Below, one piece after another: positions 18,176 through 27,731 of a stretch of 64,000 bases of DNA; position 1 is the stretch's first letter, and each line of letters begins with the position of its first letter. The position numbers and the translations under genes were made by a program. Source of the DNA: Nitrospirales bacterium. GTDB taxonomy: Bacteria; Nitrospirota; Nitrospiria; Nitrospirales; UBA8639. A model generated the notes under the pieces. It had not been told where the DNA came from. It made no database searches and worked only from the letters and a program-made list of their open reading frames with translations. The stretch is taken from positions 62,001-126,000 of the forward strand of contig JAJDBM010000024.1 of the NCBI GenBank assembly GCA_029261355.1, in the 5' to 3' direction.

Positions 18176-19303
18176 TTACTTTATCCGCACAAGCTCTTCA
18201 TATACCACATCATGAATCATGGGACGAAACTGACGGATTTTATTATTTTCACGGGTGGGATGGACGCGATTGGTGAGGAGAATCACTTCTAATTCAACTT
18301 CTGGATCGATCCAGATTGAAGTACCAGTAAAACCAAGATGCCCAAAAGCAGAATGTGAAAAATGTGCACCAGAGGACGAAGGGTTTGATGGTGTATCCCA
18401 TCCTAGCACCCAACTCGAACCACCTGGAACTCCTTGACCTGCGGTAAATTCCCGAACAAGTTGAGGGTCAAGAAAGGTACTTCGATCAAGATAGGCATCC
18501 AGCCAGGCATTGGTCACCACACTTACGGCCTCTGCTGTCCCAAATAATCCAGCATGCCCAGCCACCCCGCCTAAGGCATAGGCATTCTCGTCATGCACTT
18601 CACCCTGCAAGAATCTACCTCGCCAAGAATCTTGTTCAGTTACGGAAATATCAGATAGCGATTGACCGCTATCAGAGCACTGCACAGTGTTTTCGAAATA
18701 CGAAAGAGGCTCGGCATTAAGTGGATTAAAAATACGTTTTGCACAATAGTGATTCAACGACTGCTGTGTGACGGATTCAATCGCCAACCCTAGCAAGATA
18801 TACCCAAGGTCACTATAGACACCTTTAGTCCTTGGCTCATATTCAAATGGTTCTTGAGCAAGATATTCCAGGACATGTTTACGTCGAATTTCTCTTCCAA
18901 TTTCATTTGGCCATACACCATTCTGCAACAGAATGGTCTCATAATAGGGACGCCACCCCGGAAGCCCAGATCGATGACACAACAGATCTCGTATCGTGGC
19001 TTGCCCAATCGCTCTCTTTTTTAACTCTATCACGATGGAATCAATTGGCTGATCAAGATCGACCAGCGCATCTTGTACGAGACACAGCACTCCAGTTCCC
19101 GTCACCAAAGGCTTGGTGAGTGAGGCAAGATCATAGATGGTGTCTAGAGATGTGACAGTCTGGGAAGAAAGGAAGGAGGTGAGACCTACGGCCTGGTCAT
19201 AACAGATATGACCATGTCGTCTTACGAGTAATACGGCACCGGGGAAAACCTCATCATCAACTCCGGATTGCAATGCCTGTGTAATTAAATCAGTCTTCTC
19301 CAT
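18176..19303 (-). CDS. Serine hydrolase of the beta-lactamase / class C PBP family
   Basis: A 375-residue protein with the SxxK catalytic motif SLTK (61-64), a Tyr motif YSDLGY in the place of YxN, and HLGFTGTS matching the third (H/K)xG motif. The family includes esterases, D-aminopeptidases and wall-linked hydrolases; the substrate cannot be told. There is no clear signal peptide, so it may be cytoplasmic. It lies between recQ and divIVA. True beta-lactamase activity is unlikely from the sequence alone. Confidence 0.85.
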   Translation of the reverse strand: MEKTDLITQALQSGVDDEVFPGAVLLVRRHGHICYDQAVGLTSFLSSQTVTSLDTIYDLASLTKPLVTGTGVLCLVQDALVDLDQPIDSIVIELKKRAIGQATIRDLLCHRSGLPGWRPYYETILLQNGVWPNEIGREIRRKHVLEYLAQEPFEYEPRTKGVYSDLGYILLGLAIESVTQQSLNHYCAKRIFNPLNAEPLSYFENTVQCSDSGQSLSDISVTEQDSWRGRFLQGEVHDENAYALGGVAGHAGLFGTAEAVSVVTNAWLDAYLDRSTFLDPQLVREFTAGQGVPGGSSWVLGWDTPSNPSSSGAHFSHSAFGHLGFTGTSIWIDPEVELEVILLTNRVHPTRENNKIRQFRPMIHDVVYEELVRIK

Positions 19304-19336
19304 CGAACATGAGTGAGGTAAACTGGATTCGGAGAG

Positions 19337-19852
19337 TTACGGATCCGGGAAACTTCGTCGCTCTGAATTGAAATCGGACTCCTCAACAACGTCGGGAATA
19401 GGCTCGGCCCCTTCCTCAACCTCAATCAAGCGGTGAAAGGCACTCAAGGTGGAACGTAAATGCTCCAACACGAGAGCTCGCTGACGACGAAGATCCGCGA
19501 TAATACGCCTGAGTTCCATCAAGTCAGTTCGACTCTGGGCAAGAATCTCTTCAGCCTTGAGTTCGGCTTCTTTCACGATTAACTCAGCATCTCGTTCTGC
19601 TCCACGTTTCAAATGATCCACGAATGTCTGAGTGGACATGAGAGTGGTGGTCAACGTGGATTCTGCTTTTTTAAGATGCTCAAGCTCATGATCCTTCGAT
19701 ACAGAAGTCTCTTTCAATGTGGCATTTTCGCGAGTAAGATTCTCTACCGTTTCCGCCAGCTCTTCTAAAAATTGATCAACTTGGCGCTTTTCATATCCAC
19801 GAAATTGCGTATCAAAAACTTTGTGCTGAATATCGAGTGGAGTAATTTTCAT
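19337..19852 (-). CDS. divIVA: DivIVA-domain cell division protein
   Basis: A 171-residue coiled-coil protein. The N-terminus MKITPLDIQHKVFDTQFRGY is the DivIVA membrane-targeting head, followed by a long heptad-rich region (about 25-145) and an acidic tail. I start at ATG 19852, where the conserved head begins; the longer frame from a GTG at 19879 adds CACCERSR, which homologues lack. It ends the dcw-linked run after ftsZ, pgeF, yggS and yggT, consistent with a role in septum or pole organisation. Confidence 0.88.
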   Translation of the reverse strand: MKITPLDIQHKVFDTQFRGYEKRQVDQFLEELAETVENLTRENATLKETSVSKDHELEHLKKAESTLTTTLMSTQTFVDHLKRGAERDAELIVKEAELKAEEILAQSRTDLMELRRIIADLRRQRALVLEHLRSTLSAFHRLIEVEEGAEPIPDVVEESDFNSERRSFPDP

Positions 19853-20110
19853 ACGAGATCTTTCACAACATGCACACACGCAGCTCAGATACGGATCCTA
19901 TCAGGGTCCATCGCTCAAAAGTCATAAGCACATCATAAATATTGGCCAAAAATTCACTTGTTTTACCATATCCCAACTGTCATCGAATAGCAAAAAGAGT
20001 CGGGAAACGACACGGCCTACGAAACATCTATGGAGGAAGTCTGCTTCCTTTTACAATTCCGTTGCAGGCACCAATCGAATCCACGTTACGTCTTCATTCA
20101 TTGAATGAAT

Positions 20111-20704
20111 TTACAAAAATCGAGTGGTTGGACCAGCAAGTTGATGCCCGAGGTCCTGTAAAGGGGAAACGAGCAAGATCAAGGCTAATTGCAAGCAGAC
20201 CAACACAACGAGTGCCGACCAGTCAAACCCACCAGAAGGAGGAATGAGACGACGTGCAGGTTGTAAAAGTGGTTCAGTTAACTGAGACATTAAGCCTGTC
20301 AGAGGGTTATAGGACCCTGGGTTAATCCAACTGATCACCACCTGAATAATGATCAGAAACAAATGCACGTAGATCACCAAACTTAGGAGATGCGCCAAGG
20401 TTAAAACAAAGAGGCCAGGCAAAGCAGGAGGGTGGCCAGTCCCCAAAAATGCGATAAGAACCAGCTCTGTTCCTTGAATGAGAAATAACAAGAGAATTGC
20501 TGCCCAATCAATTCCTCCAAAGGTCGGAGCCAGTCGCCGCAAGGGTTTCATGAGAGGATTCGTCACGGTAAACAGCATTTGTGAGATGGGATTGTAAAAG
20601 TCAGCTCCGGCCCGTTGTAGCAAAAAGCGCAAAAGAACAGCTAAAACAAACAACCCAAATATGAGATCAATAAGAAAAACCGCAGCCTGTGATAAATATC
20701 CCAT
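20111..20704 (-). CDS. yggT: YggT family integral membrane protein
   Basis: A 197-residue protein with two tandem YGGT repeats (about 1-85 and 100-190). Each has two hydrophobic segments and the pattern SW-NPGSYNPLTGLMSQLTEPLL / YNPISQMLFTVTNPLMKPLR. The molecular role is not established; in Gram-positives and cyanobacteria related proteins sit in division clusters. Here it lies between yggS and divIVA. About 130 bases separate it from yggS and 258 from divIVA. Confidence 0.9.
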   Translation of the reverse strand: MGYLSQAAVFLIDLIFGLFVLAVLLRFLLQRAGADFYNPISQMLFTVTNPLMKPLRRLAPTFGGIDWAAILLLFLIQGTELVLIAFLGTGHPPALPGLFVLTLAHLLSLVIYVHLFLIIIQVVISWINPGSYNPLTGLMSQLTEPLLQPARRLIPPSGGFDWSALVVLVCLQLALILLVSPLQDLGHQLAGPTTRFL

Positions 20705-20832
20705 TCAATCTCCTCACATTATCTTGTCAGTTCAACTACATTCCCGTCTGCCGTCCCTATACTTCACGCACCTTCAGCATGTCTTCTTCATCGTGGCAGT
20801 GATACAAAAACAAATATCCTGTCAAAATGACT

Positions 20833-21534
20833 TCACCGAGTTCGAGAGCCAAACAATGCCGTCCCAACCCGCACGATTGACGCTCCTTCTTCGACAGCAA
20901 TCATAAAGTCTCGAGACATTCCCATCGAAAGATCATTCATGGATATTCTCTGATATCCGCGCTGCCTTATCGTATGGGCAAGTTCCCGTAGCTCACAAAA
21001 ATAGGGTCGTGACGACTCAATGTCCTCAGCCCAAGGTGGAATGGTCATCAAACCTCTCACGGAAAGGTTCATCATCGTATCCAATTCCGGCAAGGCCTGC
21101 ATCACCTCAGAAACCGAATATCCGCCCTTCGTCTCTTCTCCACTTACATTGACCTGCAAAAGAACAGCTTGTGTGAGCCCTAGATCCTTGGCACATCCAT
21201 CCATCTCTCTGGCTTGCGCGATACTTTCAACAGAATGAATCAGAGCGAAAGCTCCAACGATATCTTTAATCTTCCTCCGTTGTACCTGCCCAATAAAATG
21301 CCAAGAAACTGCCTTGAGATCAGAAAGAGTCTGTTGTTTTTGCTGAGCCTCCTGAAGACGATTTTCACCAAAAATTCTAACCCCTGCCGCATGCGCCTCA
21401 CGCATAGGTTCGGAGGTAACTGTCTTGGTCACAGCAACGAGAGTGACTGATGCTGGGTCTCGCCCCACATGCAAAGCCGCTGCCTGAATAGACTCCTGCA
21501 CGGCTTGCACCGTATGTTCAATGGAAAAAGGCAC
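20833..21534 (-). CDS. yggS: YggS/PROSC family PLP homeostasis protein
   Basis: A 233-residue single-domain PLP-binding TIM barrel. Key blocks: VTLVAVTKTV with the PLP lysine, GENRLQEAQQK, WHFIGQVQRRK, and near the end SMGMSRDFMIAVEEGASIVRVGTALFG. It regulates vitamin B6 and amino acid pools rather than catalysing a known reaction. Start is GTG at 21534. The ftsZ-pgeF-yggS-yggT-divIVA order is common. Confidence 0.94.
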   Translation of the reverse strand: MPFSIEHTVQAVQESIQAAALHVGRDPASVTLVAVTKTVTSEPMREAHAAGVRIFGENRLQEAQQKQQTLSDLKAVSWHFIGQVQRRKIKDIVGAFALIHSVESIAQAREMDGCAKDLGLTQAVLLQVNVSGEETKGGYSVSEVMQALPELDTMMNLSVRGLMTIPPWAEDIESSRPYFCELRELAHTIRQRGYQRISMNDLSMGMSRDFMIAVEEGASIVRVGTALFGSRTR

Positions 21535-21629
21535 AAACCCCTGACTTCCTATTCACAATGAGGATGGTCACGACAACCGTCTCTTTATTGTAGTCGTGAA
21601 TCCTTCTTGCGTCACATCAACACATAATT

Positions 21630-22379
21630 TTAGAATTTCATCATGATTCCACTCAGCATTGTACCGTTCACACGGCCTTCTCTTCTATACGAGAAATACC
21701 GATTGGCGTCACATTGCGTGCAGTCATCACTCTGGCGTATTGCTGAACTAGAAATACCGGCCTGTAATAATTGATGGAACACGAGCCCCTTGAGATTCAC
21801 CTTGGCATGTGTCGATGAAGTGGGCTTCAACACATCTGGCCAAAACGAAAACCGTTCTTTAATCGGCCTGATGACCGGATCGTCCACTTCAAAACAACAG
21901 CTCCCAATCGAAGGTCCGATGACCACACGTAGATGCTCTTTTTTTGCCCCATGACGTTGAGTCAAGACCGCGAGAGTCTCCAACACAATTCCAGCGACTG
22001 CCCCACGCCACCCAGCATGCACCGCCCCAATCACCTGCCGCTCAATATCGGCAACAAGCACCGGTACACAATCAGCCGTTCGCACCACTAGCAAGACATT
22101 GGGCTGCGTCGTCACTAACGCATCCCCCTCATATGTCATCGAGGAGTCGACATCAATCGGCTCATCAAAAACAACCACGTCCCTCCCATGAATTTGCTTG
22201 AGGGAAATCACATAGGGATAGTCAGGCGGGACAGGCGTCACCTGTCCCACTTGCACTTTGTTGATCAACGAAGCAGGGTTTTGTCTCGTGCCAAAAAAAT
22301 GGAAAAATCCTTTCTCTGCAGGAATACAGTCTGAGAATGACAGAGAGTCCTCAGCCTTCACCTTTTGCCCCCTCTTCAT
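21630..22379 (-). CDS. pgeF: Purine nucleoside phosphorylase / multicopper-like PgeF (YfiH, DUF152)
   Basis: A 249-residue protein of the YfiH family, linked to editing of peptidoglycan precursors and shown in homologues to act on purine nucleosides. Metal-site motifs: VRTADCVPVL, GAVHAGWRGAVAG and IGPSIGSCCFEVDD, supplying Cys and His ligands. The start lies six bases after the ftsZ stop, so it is likely co-transcribed with ftsZ. Confidence 0.92.
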   Translation of the reverse strand: MKRGQKVKAEDSLSFSDCIPAEKGFFHFFGTRQNPASLINKVQVGQVTPVPPDYPYVISLKQIHGRDVVVFDEPIDVDSSMTYEGDALVTTQPNVLLVVRTADCVPVLVADIERQVIGAVHAGWRGAVAGIVLETLAVLTQRHGAKKEHLRVVIGPSIGSCCFEVDDPVIRPIKERFSFWPDVLKPTSSTHAKVNLKGLVFHQLLQAGISSSAIRQSDDCTQCDANRYFSYRREGRVNGTMLSGIMMKF

Positions 22380-22385
22380 TGCTTC

Positions 22386-23639
22386 TTACGAATCGGACGA
22401 CTTTCGCAAATAGGTGGGCACATCCCAATCATCATCAACGAGCAGACTTCCATTTTTTTCATGTGCAGGTCGTTTTGGAGCATAGCGTCTCATAAAGGTT
22501 GGCCGATCCAACTCTTCATCCGAATACCTACCATCATTGGGCATTGAGGCCATCGCGGCTTCATTCGCAGGTCTGACGGCAAGAACCGGATCTTTAGGAG
22601 CAGGCTGTTCAGGAACAGGGATACTCCGACTCGGACTCTCACCAATCGTATCTCGAATCTGGCCGCGAGCAAAACCTGAATCCTTTTGATCAAACCCTGT
22701 GGCAATCACCGTCACCACGATTTCATCACCGGCCTCAGGATTAATGACTTGTCCTACGATAATGTTCGCTTGCGGATCAGCCGCTTCTTTGGCAATCGTG
22801 GATGCCTCATCCACTTCATGTAGGGTCAAACTCGGTCCGCCACAAATATTCAAGAGCAGACCACGCGCACCTTCAATACTGCCATCCTCAAGAAGTGGAC
22901 TAGCGATAGCCTGTCTGGCCGCTTCAGCAGCTCGATTCGGACCACGCCCAATGCCTAGGCCCATAACTGCTCGGCCAGAATAACTCATCACGGTACGCAC
23001 ATCAGCAAAATCCACATTGACAAAACCTGGGGTTGTAATCACATCAGATATACCCTGAATGGCCTGTCGCAAGACATCGTCAGCCACTTTAAAGGCTTCA
23101 AGAAGCGGAGTGGTTTTATCGACAAGGTTCAACAGCTTTTGATTGGGAATGACGAGGAGTGAGTCGACATGCTTTTTTAATTCCCTCAACCCTTCCTCGG
23201 CATAAGCGGCTCGCCGATGCCCTTCATATTGAAAAGGCTTCGTCACCACACCCACCGTCAAGATACCTAGTTCTCGCGCAATCTTTGCCGCAATGGGTGC
23301 TCCCCCCGTACCAGTTCCCCCACCCATGCCTCCGGTAACAAATACCATTTCAGCATTCTCAAGGGCATCACGAATTTGTGCTTCACTTTCAAGTGCAGCC
23401 TCTTTTCCCACATCGGGTCGTGCTCCCGCGCCTAACCCCCGAGTTCGTTCAGGACCCAATTGAATTTTAAATGGGGCCTCAGACTTTTCCAACGCCTGAA
23501 CATCTGTGTTCGCAACCACGAACTCGACTCGATTCAGTCCTGCCGAAATCATGGTATTGACGGCATTACAACCGGCACCACCGATCCCAATCACTTTAAT
23601 GCGAATGGTAGATGTTTCTTCCTCTGCTAATGAGAACAT
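22386..23639 (-). CDS. ftsZ: Cell division protein FtsZ
   Basis: A 417-residue tubulin-like GTPase that forms the division ring. The GTP signature [13 protein letters not shown] is present, with [14 protein letters not shown] near the N-terminus and the T7 synergy loop [11 protein letters not shown]. The C-terminal linker is long and ends near [12 protein letters not shown]...[23 protein letters not shown] is the conserved peptide that binds FtsA. A 119-base gap separates it from ftsA and may hold a dedicated promoter. Confidence 0.98.
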   Translation of the reverse strand: MFSLAEEETSTIRIKVIGIGGAGCNAVNTMISAGLNRVEFVVANTDVQALEKSEAPFKIQLGPERTRGLGAGARPDVGKEAALESEAQIRDALENAEMVFVTGGMGGGTGTGGAPIAAKIARELGILTVGVVTKPFQYEGHRRAAYAEEGLRELKKHVDSLLVIPNQKLLNLVDKTTPLLEAFKVADDVLRQAIQGISDVITTPGFVNVDFADVRTVMSYSGRAVMGLGIGRGPNRAAEAARQAIASPLLEDGSIEGARGLLLNICGGPSLTLHEVDEASTIAKEAADPQANIIVGQVINPEAGDEIVVTVIATGFDQKDSGFARGQIRDTIGESPSRSIPVPEQPAPKDPVLAVRPANEAAMASMPNDGRYSDEELDRPTFMRRYAPKRPAHEKNGSLLVDDDWDVPTYLRKSSDS

Positions 23640-23758
23640 GATAGCCTCCTTTCGCCAAACGTCTTATTCGAACGGTAAAGATACATACGGTTTTCTTTTC
23701 ACGGCTTGCCTGGGTCTTACTTCATCTCGTCTTCTGACAATCCCACCATGTCATCTAC

Positions 23759-25006
23759 TCAAAAAAAGTTCATGACAAAGGGTTTAACTCGGCTCAACAT
23801 CGCAGACCACCAACCATCACCAGCACCCCCACTCCCCACGCCAATCCCTTGCGGGCTCTGCTCATGATTGACAGCATGTAAGATCAATCCTACCGCTGTG
23901 GCACATGTGGGATTGCTCACGACATCCCGTAATCCACCAATACCAGTTGGGCCTCCAGTCCGAACGGGTAAGTCCAAAGTACGTTCTGCCATTTCTGCCA
24001 TGCCTGGAAGCTGTGATGTTCCTCCAGTAATGACTCCTCCAGCCACAAGCATACCGTCATACCCGGCACGACGGATTTCTCGTCTCACCAAATCAAACAT
24101 CTCTTCCACGCGGGGTTGCAGAATATCAGCAATGTGACTCTGAGAAACCAGACGAGGAGGACGCCCTCCCACACTTGGCACTTCAATATTTTCGTCATCG
24201 CTCACTTGATCCGTGAACGACACACCATGCTGAACTTTTATTTTCTCAGCATCAGCATGGGACGTGCAGAGTCCAACGGTAAGGTCAGTGGTCAAATGAT
24301 TACCACCGATCGGAATGACTGCCGTATGTCGGATACTCCCATCAATATATATGGCAATATCTGAAGTCCCTCCTCCAAGATCTATCATCACCACACCTAA
24401 ATCTTTCTCTTCCGAAGACAACACTGCGGCACTAGAAGCCAATGGCTGCAGAACAATTTCCGCCACATCGAGACCAGCTCGAGTCACACAGCGTGAAAGA
24501 TTTTGTGCAGCCGTTACGGCTCCTGTCACGATATGCACATCGACTTCCAAGCGAGTTCCGGCCATGCCCATCGGCTCACGAATCCCTTCTTGATCATCGA
24601 CAATAAACTCACGAGGCAAGACATGAAGCACGCGACGATCTGAAGGGATAATGGCCCCACATCGTGCGGTTTCAATGACTCGATGCACGTCACCATTCAA
24701 GACTTCCCGTTTCTTGAGTGCAATCACGCCATGCGTACTTTCACTGGAAATATGACTCCCGGCGATGCCGGTATACACCGAGTTAATCTGAACCGCTGCC
24801 ATCAACTCTGCTTCTTCTACGGCCTTTTTAATAGATTCCACGGTGCTTTCGATATTTACCACGACGCCTTTTCGCAGACCGCGAGAAGGGCTAGATCCGA
24901 CACCAATCACATTGATTGACTGACCATCAAGCACCTCTGCGACTACCGCGCAAATTTTCGTGGTCCCGATATCTAAGCCGACGACAATATGTTCTTTCTT
25001 CGACAT
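23759..25006 (-). CDS. ftsA: Cell division protein FtsA
   Basis: A 415-residue actin-fold protein tethering FtsZ to the membrane. N-terminal VGLDIGTTKICAVVAEV is the phosphate-1 loop, VVMIDLGGGTSDIAIY the second, and GMLVAGGVITGGTSQLPG the adenosine motif. The C-terminus ends in a short amphipathic segment (SAMLSRVKPFVMNFF) that fits the membrane-targeting helix. It is six bases from the ftsQ stop. Confidence 0.97.
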   Translation of the reverse strand: MSKKEHIVVGLDIGTTKICAVVAEVLDGQSINVIGVGSSPSRGLRKGVVVNIESTVESIKKAVEEAELMAAVQINSVYTGIAGSHISSESTHGVIALKKREVLNGDVHRVIETARCGAIIPSDRRVLHVLPREFIVDDQEGIREPMGMAGTRLEVDVHIVTGAVTAAQNLSRCVTRAGLDVAEIVLQPLASSAAVLSSEEKDLGVVMIDLGGGTSDIAIYIDGSIRHTAVIPIGGNHLTTDLTVGLCTSHADAEKIKVQHGVSFTDQVSDDENIEVPSVGGRPPRLVSQSHIADILQPRVEEMFDLVRREIRRAGYDGMLVAGGVITGGTSQLPGMAEMAERTLDLPVRTGGPTGIGGLRDVVSNPTCATAVGLILHAVNHEQSPQGIGVGSGGAGDGWWSAMLSRVKPFVMNFF

Positions 25007-25012
25007 TGCTGG

Positions 25013-25810
25013 TTACTCCCTTTTGCGAAGAATCACTTTACCTGCATACCGCAAATCAATTTCTGTAGCTTCATTGGCAATTTCATCTTGAATAGAAGGA
25101 TACAACGCCTGAAATCGCTTCCATTGTGAGTCAATCGAATCACTGAATTGAAACCGGAGGTCGTGAAGATCTGCGACAATCATTGCAGCCTTTTCGACAT
25201 TGACTGTCGGCACTTCGTGAAATGTCTCAGAGAGAAGATATGCGACTCGAATCCCGTCACGAACTTGTTGCTGAATCGCTTCATTCTTTGGAGCTGGAAA
25301 TATCGAAGGTGCTCCACGCAACCTTGGTAAATCAGGATTCTGATTCCCATCCACCACCGTTAAGATATGCGCTTGATCATCTAAGAGATATTGAGCTTTC
25401 GATGATTGCAAAATCGCAGCAGCTTCACGTTCAACGATTCGAATCGCCAGCGTATGAGGAAACACGCGTTGTACTGAAGCCATACCTATCCATGGATGGG
25501 TTTCAAGGTCCGCGATGATCACATCTGGCTGTATATCAAATAAACTCGTACTTGGCGTCAACGAGAGTTCAGATAAAATCTCATCTCGTTGTAGGGTCTT
25601 TAACCCAACAATTGATACTTGTTCCACAGACGTGAGACTCGTTAAAACCGATTCGACTCGCTCAAATCCCCAAAATGCAACAACGCAGACCACGACCACC
25701 CCTGTCAGGACCGTCCATCGCACCAATCGTTGAAAAACAGATAGCTTTCGACCTTGACGTCGAGTTCTGTTCTTTTTCAATGGTTGGTTTTTTCGTACCA
25801 TATGTCGCAT
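25013..25810 (-). CDS. ftsQ: Cell division protein FtsQ
   Basis: A 265-residue bitopic membrane protein. It has a basic N-terminus, one transmembrane helix (about 34-52, WTVLTGVVVVCVVAFWGF), a POTRA domain (about 60-130, VEQVSIVGLKTLQRDEIL) and an FtsQ domain with SVQRVFPHTLAIRIVEREA. It links early and late division proteins. Position between ddl and ftsA is canonical. Alternative start at the second Met (residue 4). Confidence 0.92.
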   Translation of the reverse strand: MRHMVRKNQPLKKNRTRRQGRKLSVFQRLVRWTVLTGVVVVCVVAFWGFERVESVLTSLTSVEQVSIVGLKTLQRDEILSELSLTPSTSLFDIQPDVIIADLETHPWIGMASVQRVFPHTLAIRIVEREAAAILQSSKAQYLLDDQAHILTVVDGNQNPDLPRLRGAPSIFPAPKNEAIQQQVRDGIRVAYLLSETFHEVPTVNVEKAAMIVADLHDLRFQFSDSIDSQWKRFQALYPSIQDEIANEATEIDLRYAGKVILRKRE

Positions 25811-25858
25811 CAGTTGTTGATCTTCCTGATCATCCTCGGTGTGTCGCGAAGTGAATGT

Positions 25859-26788
25859 TCATCGTTTCGACGATTTCCCCAACGCACTATTAAGCATTTG
25901 CTCCACAAGCGCATCATAGGTCAATCCAGCCTGTGCGGCCGCCATAGGGAGCAAACTTCGTTCGGTCATTCCCGGGATCGTATTCACCTCCAAGATGACG
26001 GGACGACCTTGTCGACTCAATCGAAAGTCGACTCGCGCTGCCCCTTCACACCCAAGAATCGTATACGCCTGTACCGCGAGTAATTGCATTCGATTCAAGC
26101 TCCCCTGTGATACTGGCGCTGGGCACACATAGCGAGTTGTGACCTTCTTGTACTTTGCCTTGAAATCATAAAACCCTCCAGGAGCTTGAATCTCCACGGC
26201 TGGAAGTGCACGAGCATCAATGACTCCCATCGCAATTTCACGTCCCTCGATATAGGTCTCAACGATCGCGTGAGAATCATATTGATAGGCTCGACGAAGT
26301 GCCGTGCGCCAAGATGATGAGCTTCTGACAATCGAGACTCCAATCGTTGAGCCTTCACTACTCGGTTTGACGACCACCGGCCATTTCAGGCCACCTGGGG
26401 GAATCGCACGTGGATACTCATTTTCCAGCACGACTCCACGAGGAACAGGAACCCCATGGGTCTGTAACAGCGCCTTGGTCATGGCTTTATCCATAGCCAT
26501 CGCACTGGCTCTTACGCCTGACCCAGTATAGGGCATGCCTAAGACCTCAAGAAGGCCCTGCACCGTCCCGTCCTCTCCACCTCGCCCATGCAGTGCCACA
26601 AATGCAACCTCCACCTTTTTCGCTCGAAGCTTCCACGGCAACGTCTCATCCGTATCAATAGGAAAGACGTGATATCCGCGCCGAGTCAATGCGGCACAGA
26701 CCGCATTTCCCGTCTCCAAGGAAATCTCACGTTCGGCAGATTGTCCTCCCATCAACACGCCAACACGAATTCGCTTCTTAGGCTTCAT
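25859..26788 (-). CDS. ddl: D-alanine-D-alanine ligase
   Basis: A 309-residue ATP-grasp enzyme making the D-Ala-D-Ala dipeptide for MurF. GVLMGGQSAEREISLETG, HGRGGEDGTVQGLLE, YTGSGVRASAMAMDKAMTK, EVNTIPGMTERSLLPMAA are all family blocks. The Tyr/Ser region around LGMPYTGSG fits a D-Ala rather than a D-Lac ligase. The start overlaps the murB stop as ATGA, implying coupled translation. Confidence 0.96.
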   Translation of the reverse strand: MKPKKRIRVGVLMGGQSAEREISLETGNAVCAALTRRGYHVFPIDTDETLPWKLRAKKVEVAFVALHGRGGEDGTVQGLLEVLGMPYTGSGVRASAMAMDKAMTKALLQTHGVPVPRGVVLENEYPRAIPPGGLKWPVVVKPSSEGSTIGVSIVRSSSSWRTALRRAYQYDSHAIVETYIEGREIAMGVIDARALPAVEIQAPGGFYDFKAKYKKVTTRYVCPAPVSQGSLNRMQLLAVQAYTILGCEGAARVDFRLSRQGRPVILEVNTIPGMTERSLLPMAAAQAGLTYDALVEQMLNSALGKSSKR

Positions 26789-27711
26789 GATAATGCTTCT
26801 CCTACGACTTTCAATTCCAACTGTAACCTCACGCCAGTTCTGGCAGACACCGCTCGCCGAACTTTCTGGATCAGCCGTATCACATCATGAGCACATGCAT
26901 TTCCAGTATTGACAATAAAGTTTCCATGTTTTGGGGAAATCTGTGCATCACCAACTTGCATGCCTTTTAAGCCCGTCGCCTCGATCAAGGCACCGGCTGA
27001 TGTCCCCAAAGGATTTTTGAAAATTGAACCGGCATTGGGTAATGTCAAGGGTTGAGTGTCTTTGCGATACCGAAGATACCCTTTGGTTTGTGATTCAATC
27101 TGCGCCTTGGTGGCATGAAGCAATTGAAACCATGCCCCAACGATGACTCTCTTGGGAACCCTGGCGTAACGATACGCAAATGATAATTCGGACGCATCCA
27201 CTCGACGAACGGCTCCACGATCATCGACAATCTCAATCGCCGTCAGGACATCACTCATTTCCCCAAGTTTAGTACCAGCGTTTGTCACCACCCCGCCACC
27301 GACCGTCCCAGGAATACCGGCTGCCCATTCTAATCCTGACAAAGATCGACGAATGGCCTGACCAAGTAATGTCGGCATTCGAACACCTGCTTGTGCATAG
27401 AGCACGTCTCCAAGCTCAAGTCGAATTCGATTCAATCGCGTCAGTTGAATCACGATTCCACGAATTCCGCCGTCCCTGATCAAGATGTTCGTTCCGCCCA
27501 TCACAAACAAGGGGACCTTTCCAATTTTGGCTTGTCGGACAAGCATCCGGACATCGTCAATATCTGCGGGAACCACGAGAGCATCTGCTGGCCCACCAAT
27601 TCGTAATGAGGTCGAAGCACCCAACGGGGCGTGAAAGCTAATTTCACCTCCAACTCCCTCCAACACCTGAAGAAGCGTCTGACGGTCAAATTGTGACTTC
27701 TTTGTGGCCAT
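26785..27711 (-). CDS. murB: UDP-N-acetylenolpyruvoylglucosamine reductase
   Basis: A 308-residue FAD enzyme reducing UDP-GlcNAc-enolpyruvate to UDP-MurNAc. FAD-binding blocks: NTLIRDGGIRG-like MGGTNILIRDGGIRG, GLEWAAGIPGTVGGGVVTNAG, and C-terminal GSIFKNP with LIEATGLKGMQVGDAQISPKHGNF. The arrangement without the Tyr loop fits the shorter type II form. It overlaps ddl by four bases and follows murC after 20 bases. Confidence 0.95.
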   Translation of the reverse strand: MATKKSQFDRQTLLQVLEGVGGEISFHAPLGASTSLRIGGPADALVVPADIDDVRMLVRQAKIGKVPLFVMGGTNILIRDGGIRGIVIQLTRLNRIRLELGDVLYAQAGVRMPTLLGQAIRRSLSGLEWAAGIPGTVGGGVVTNAGTKLGEMSDVLTAIEIVDDRGAVRRVDASELSFAYRYARVPKRVIVGAWFQLLHATKAQIESQTKGYLRYRKDTQPLTLPNAGSIFKNPLGTSAGALIEATGLKGMQVGDAQISPKHGNFIVNTGNACAHDVIRLIQKVRRAVSARTGVRLQLELKVVGEALS

Positions 27712-27731
27712 TGACTCATATCATCAGGTTT

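Noticed and set aside
22699-22983. Plus-strand frames opposite ftsZ, zwf, murE and others
   Set aside because: These are antisense shadows of well-conserved genes with no independent support.
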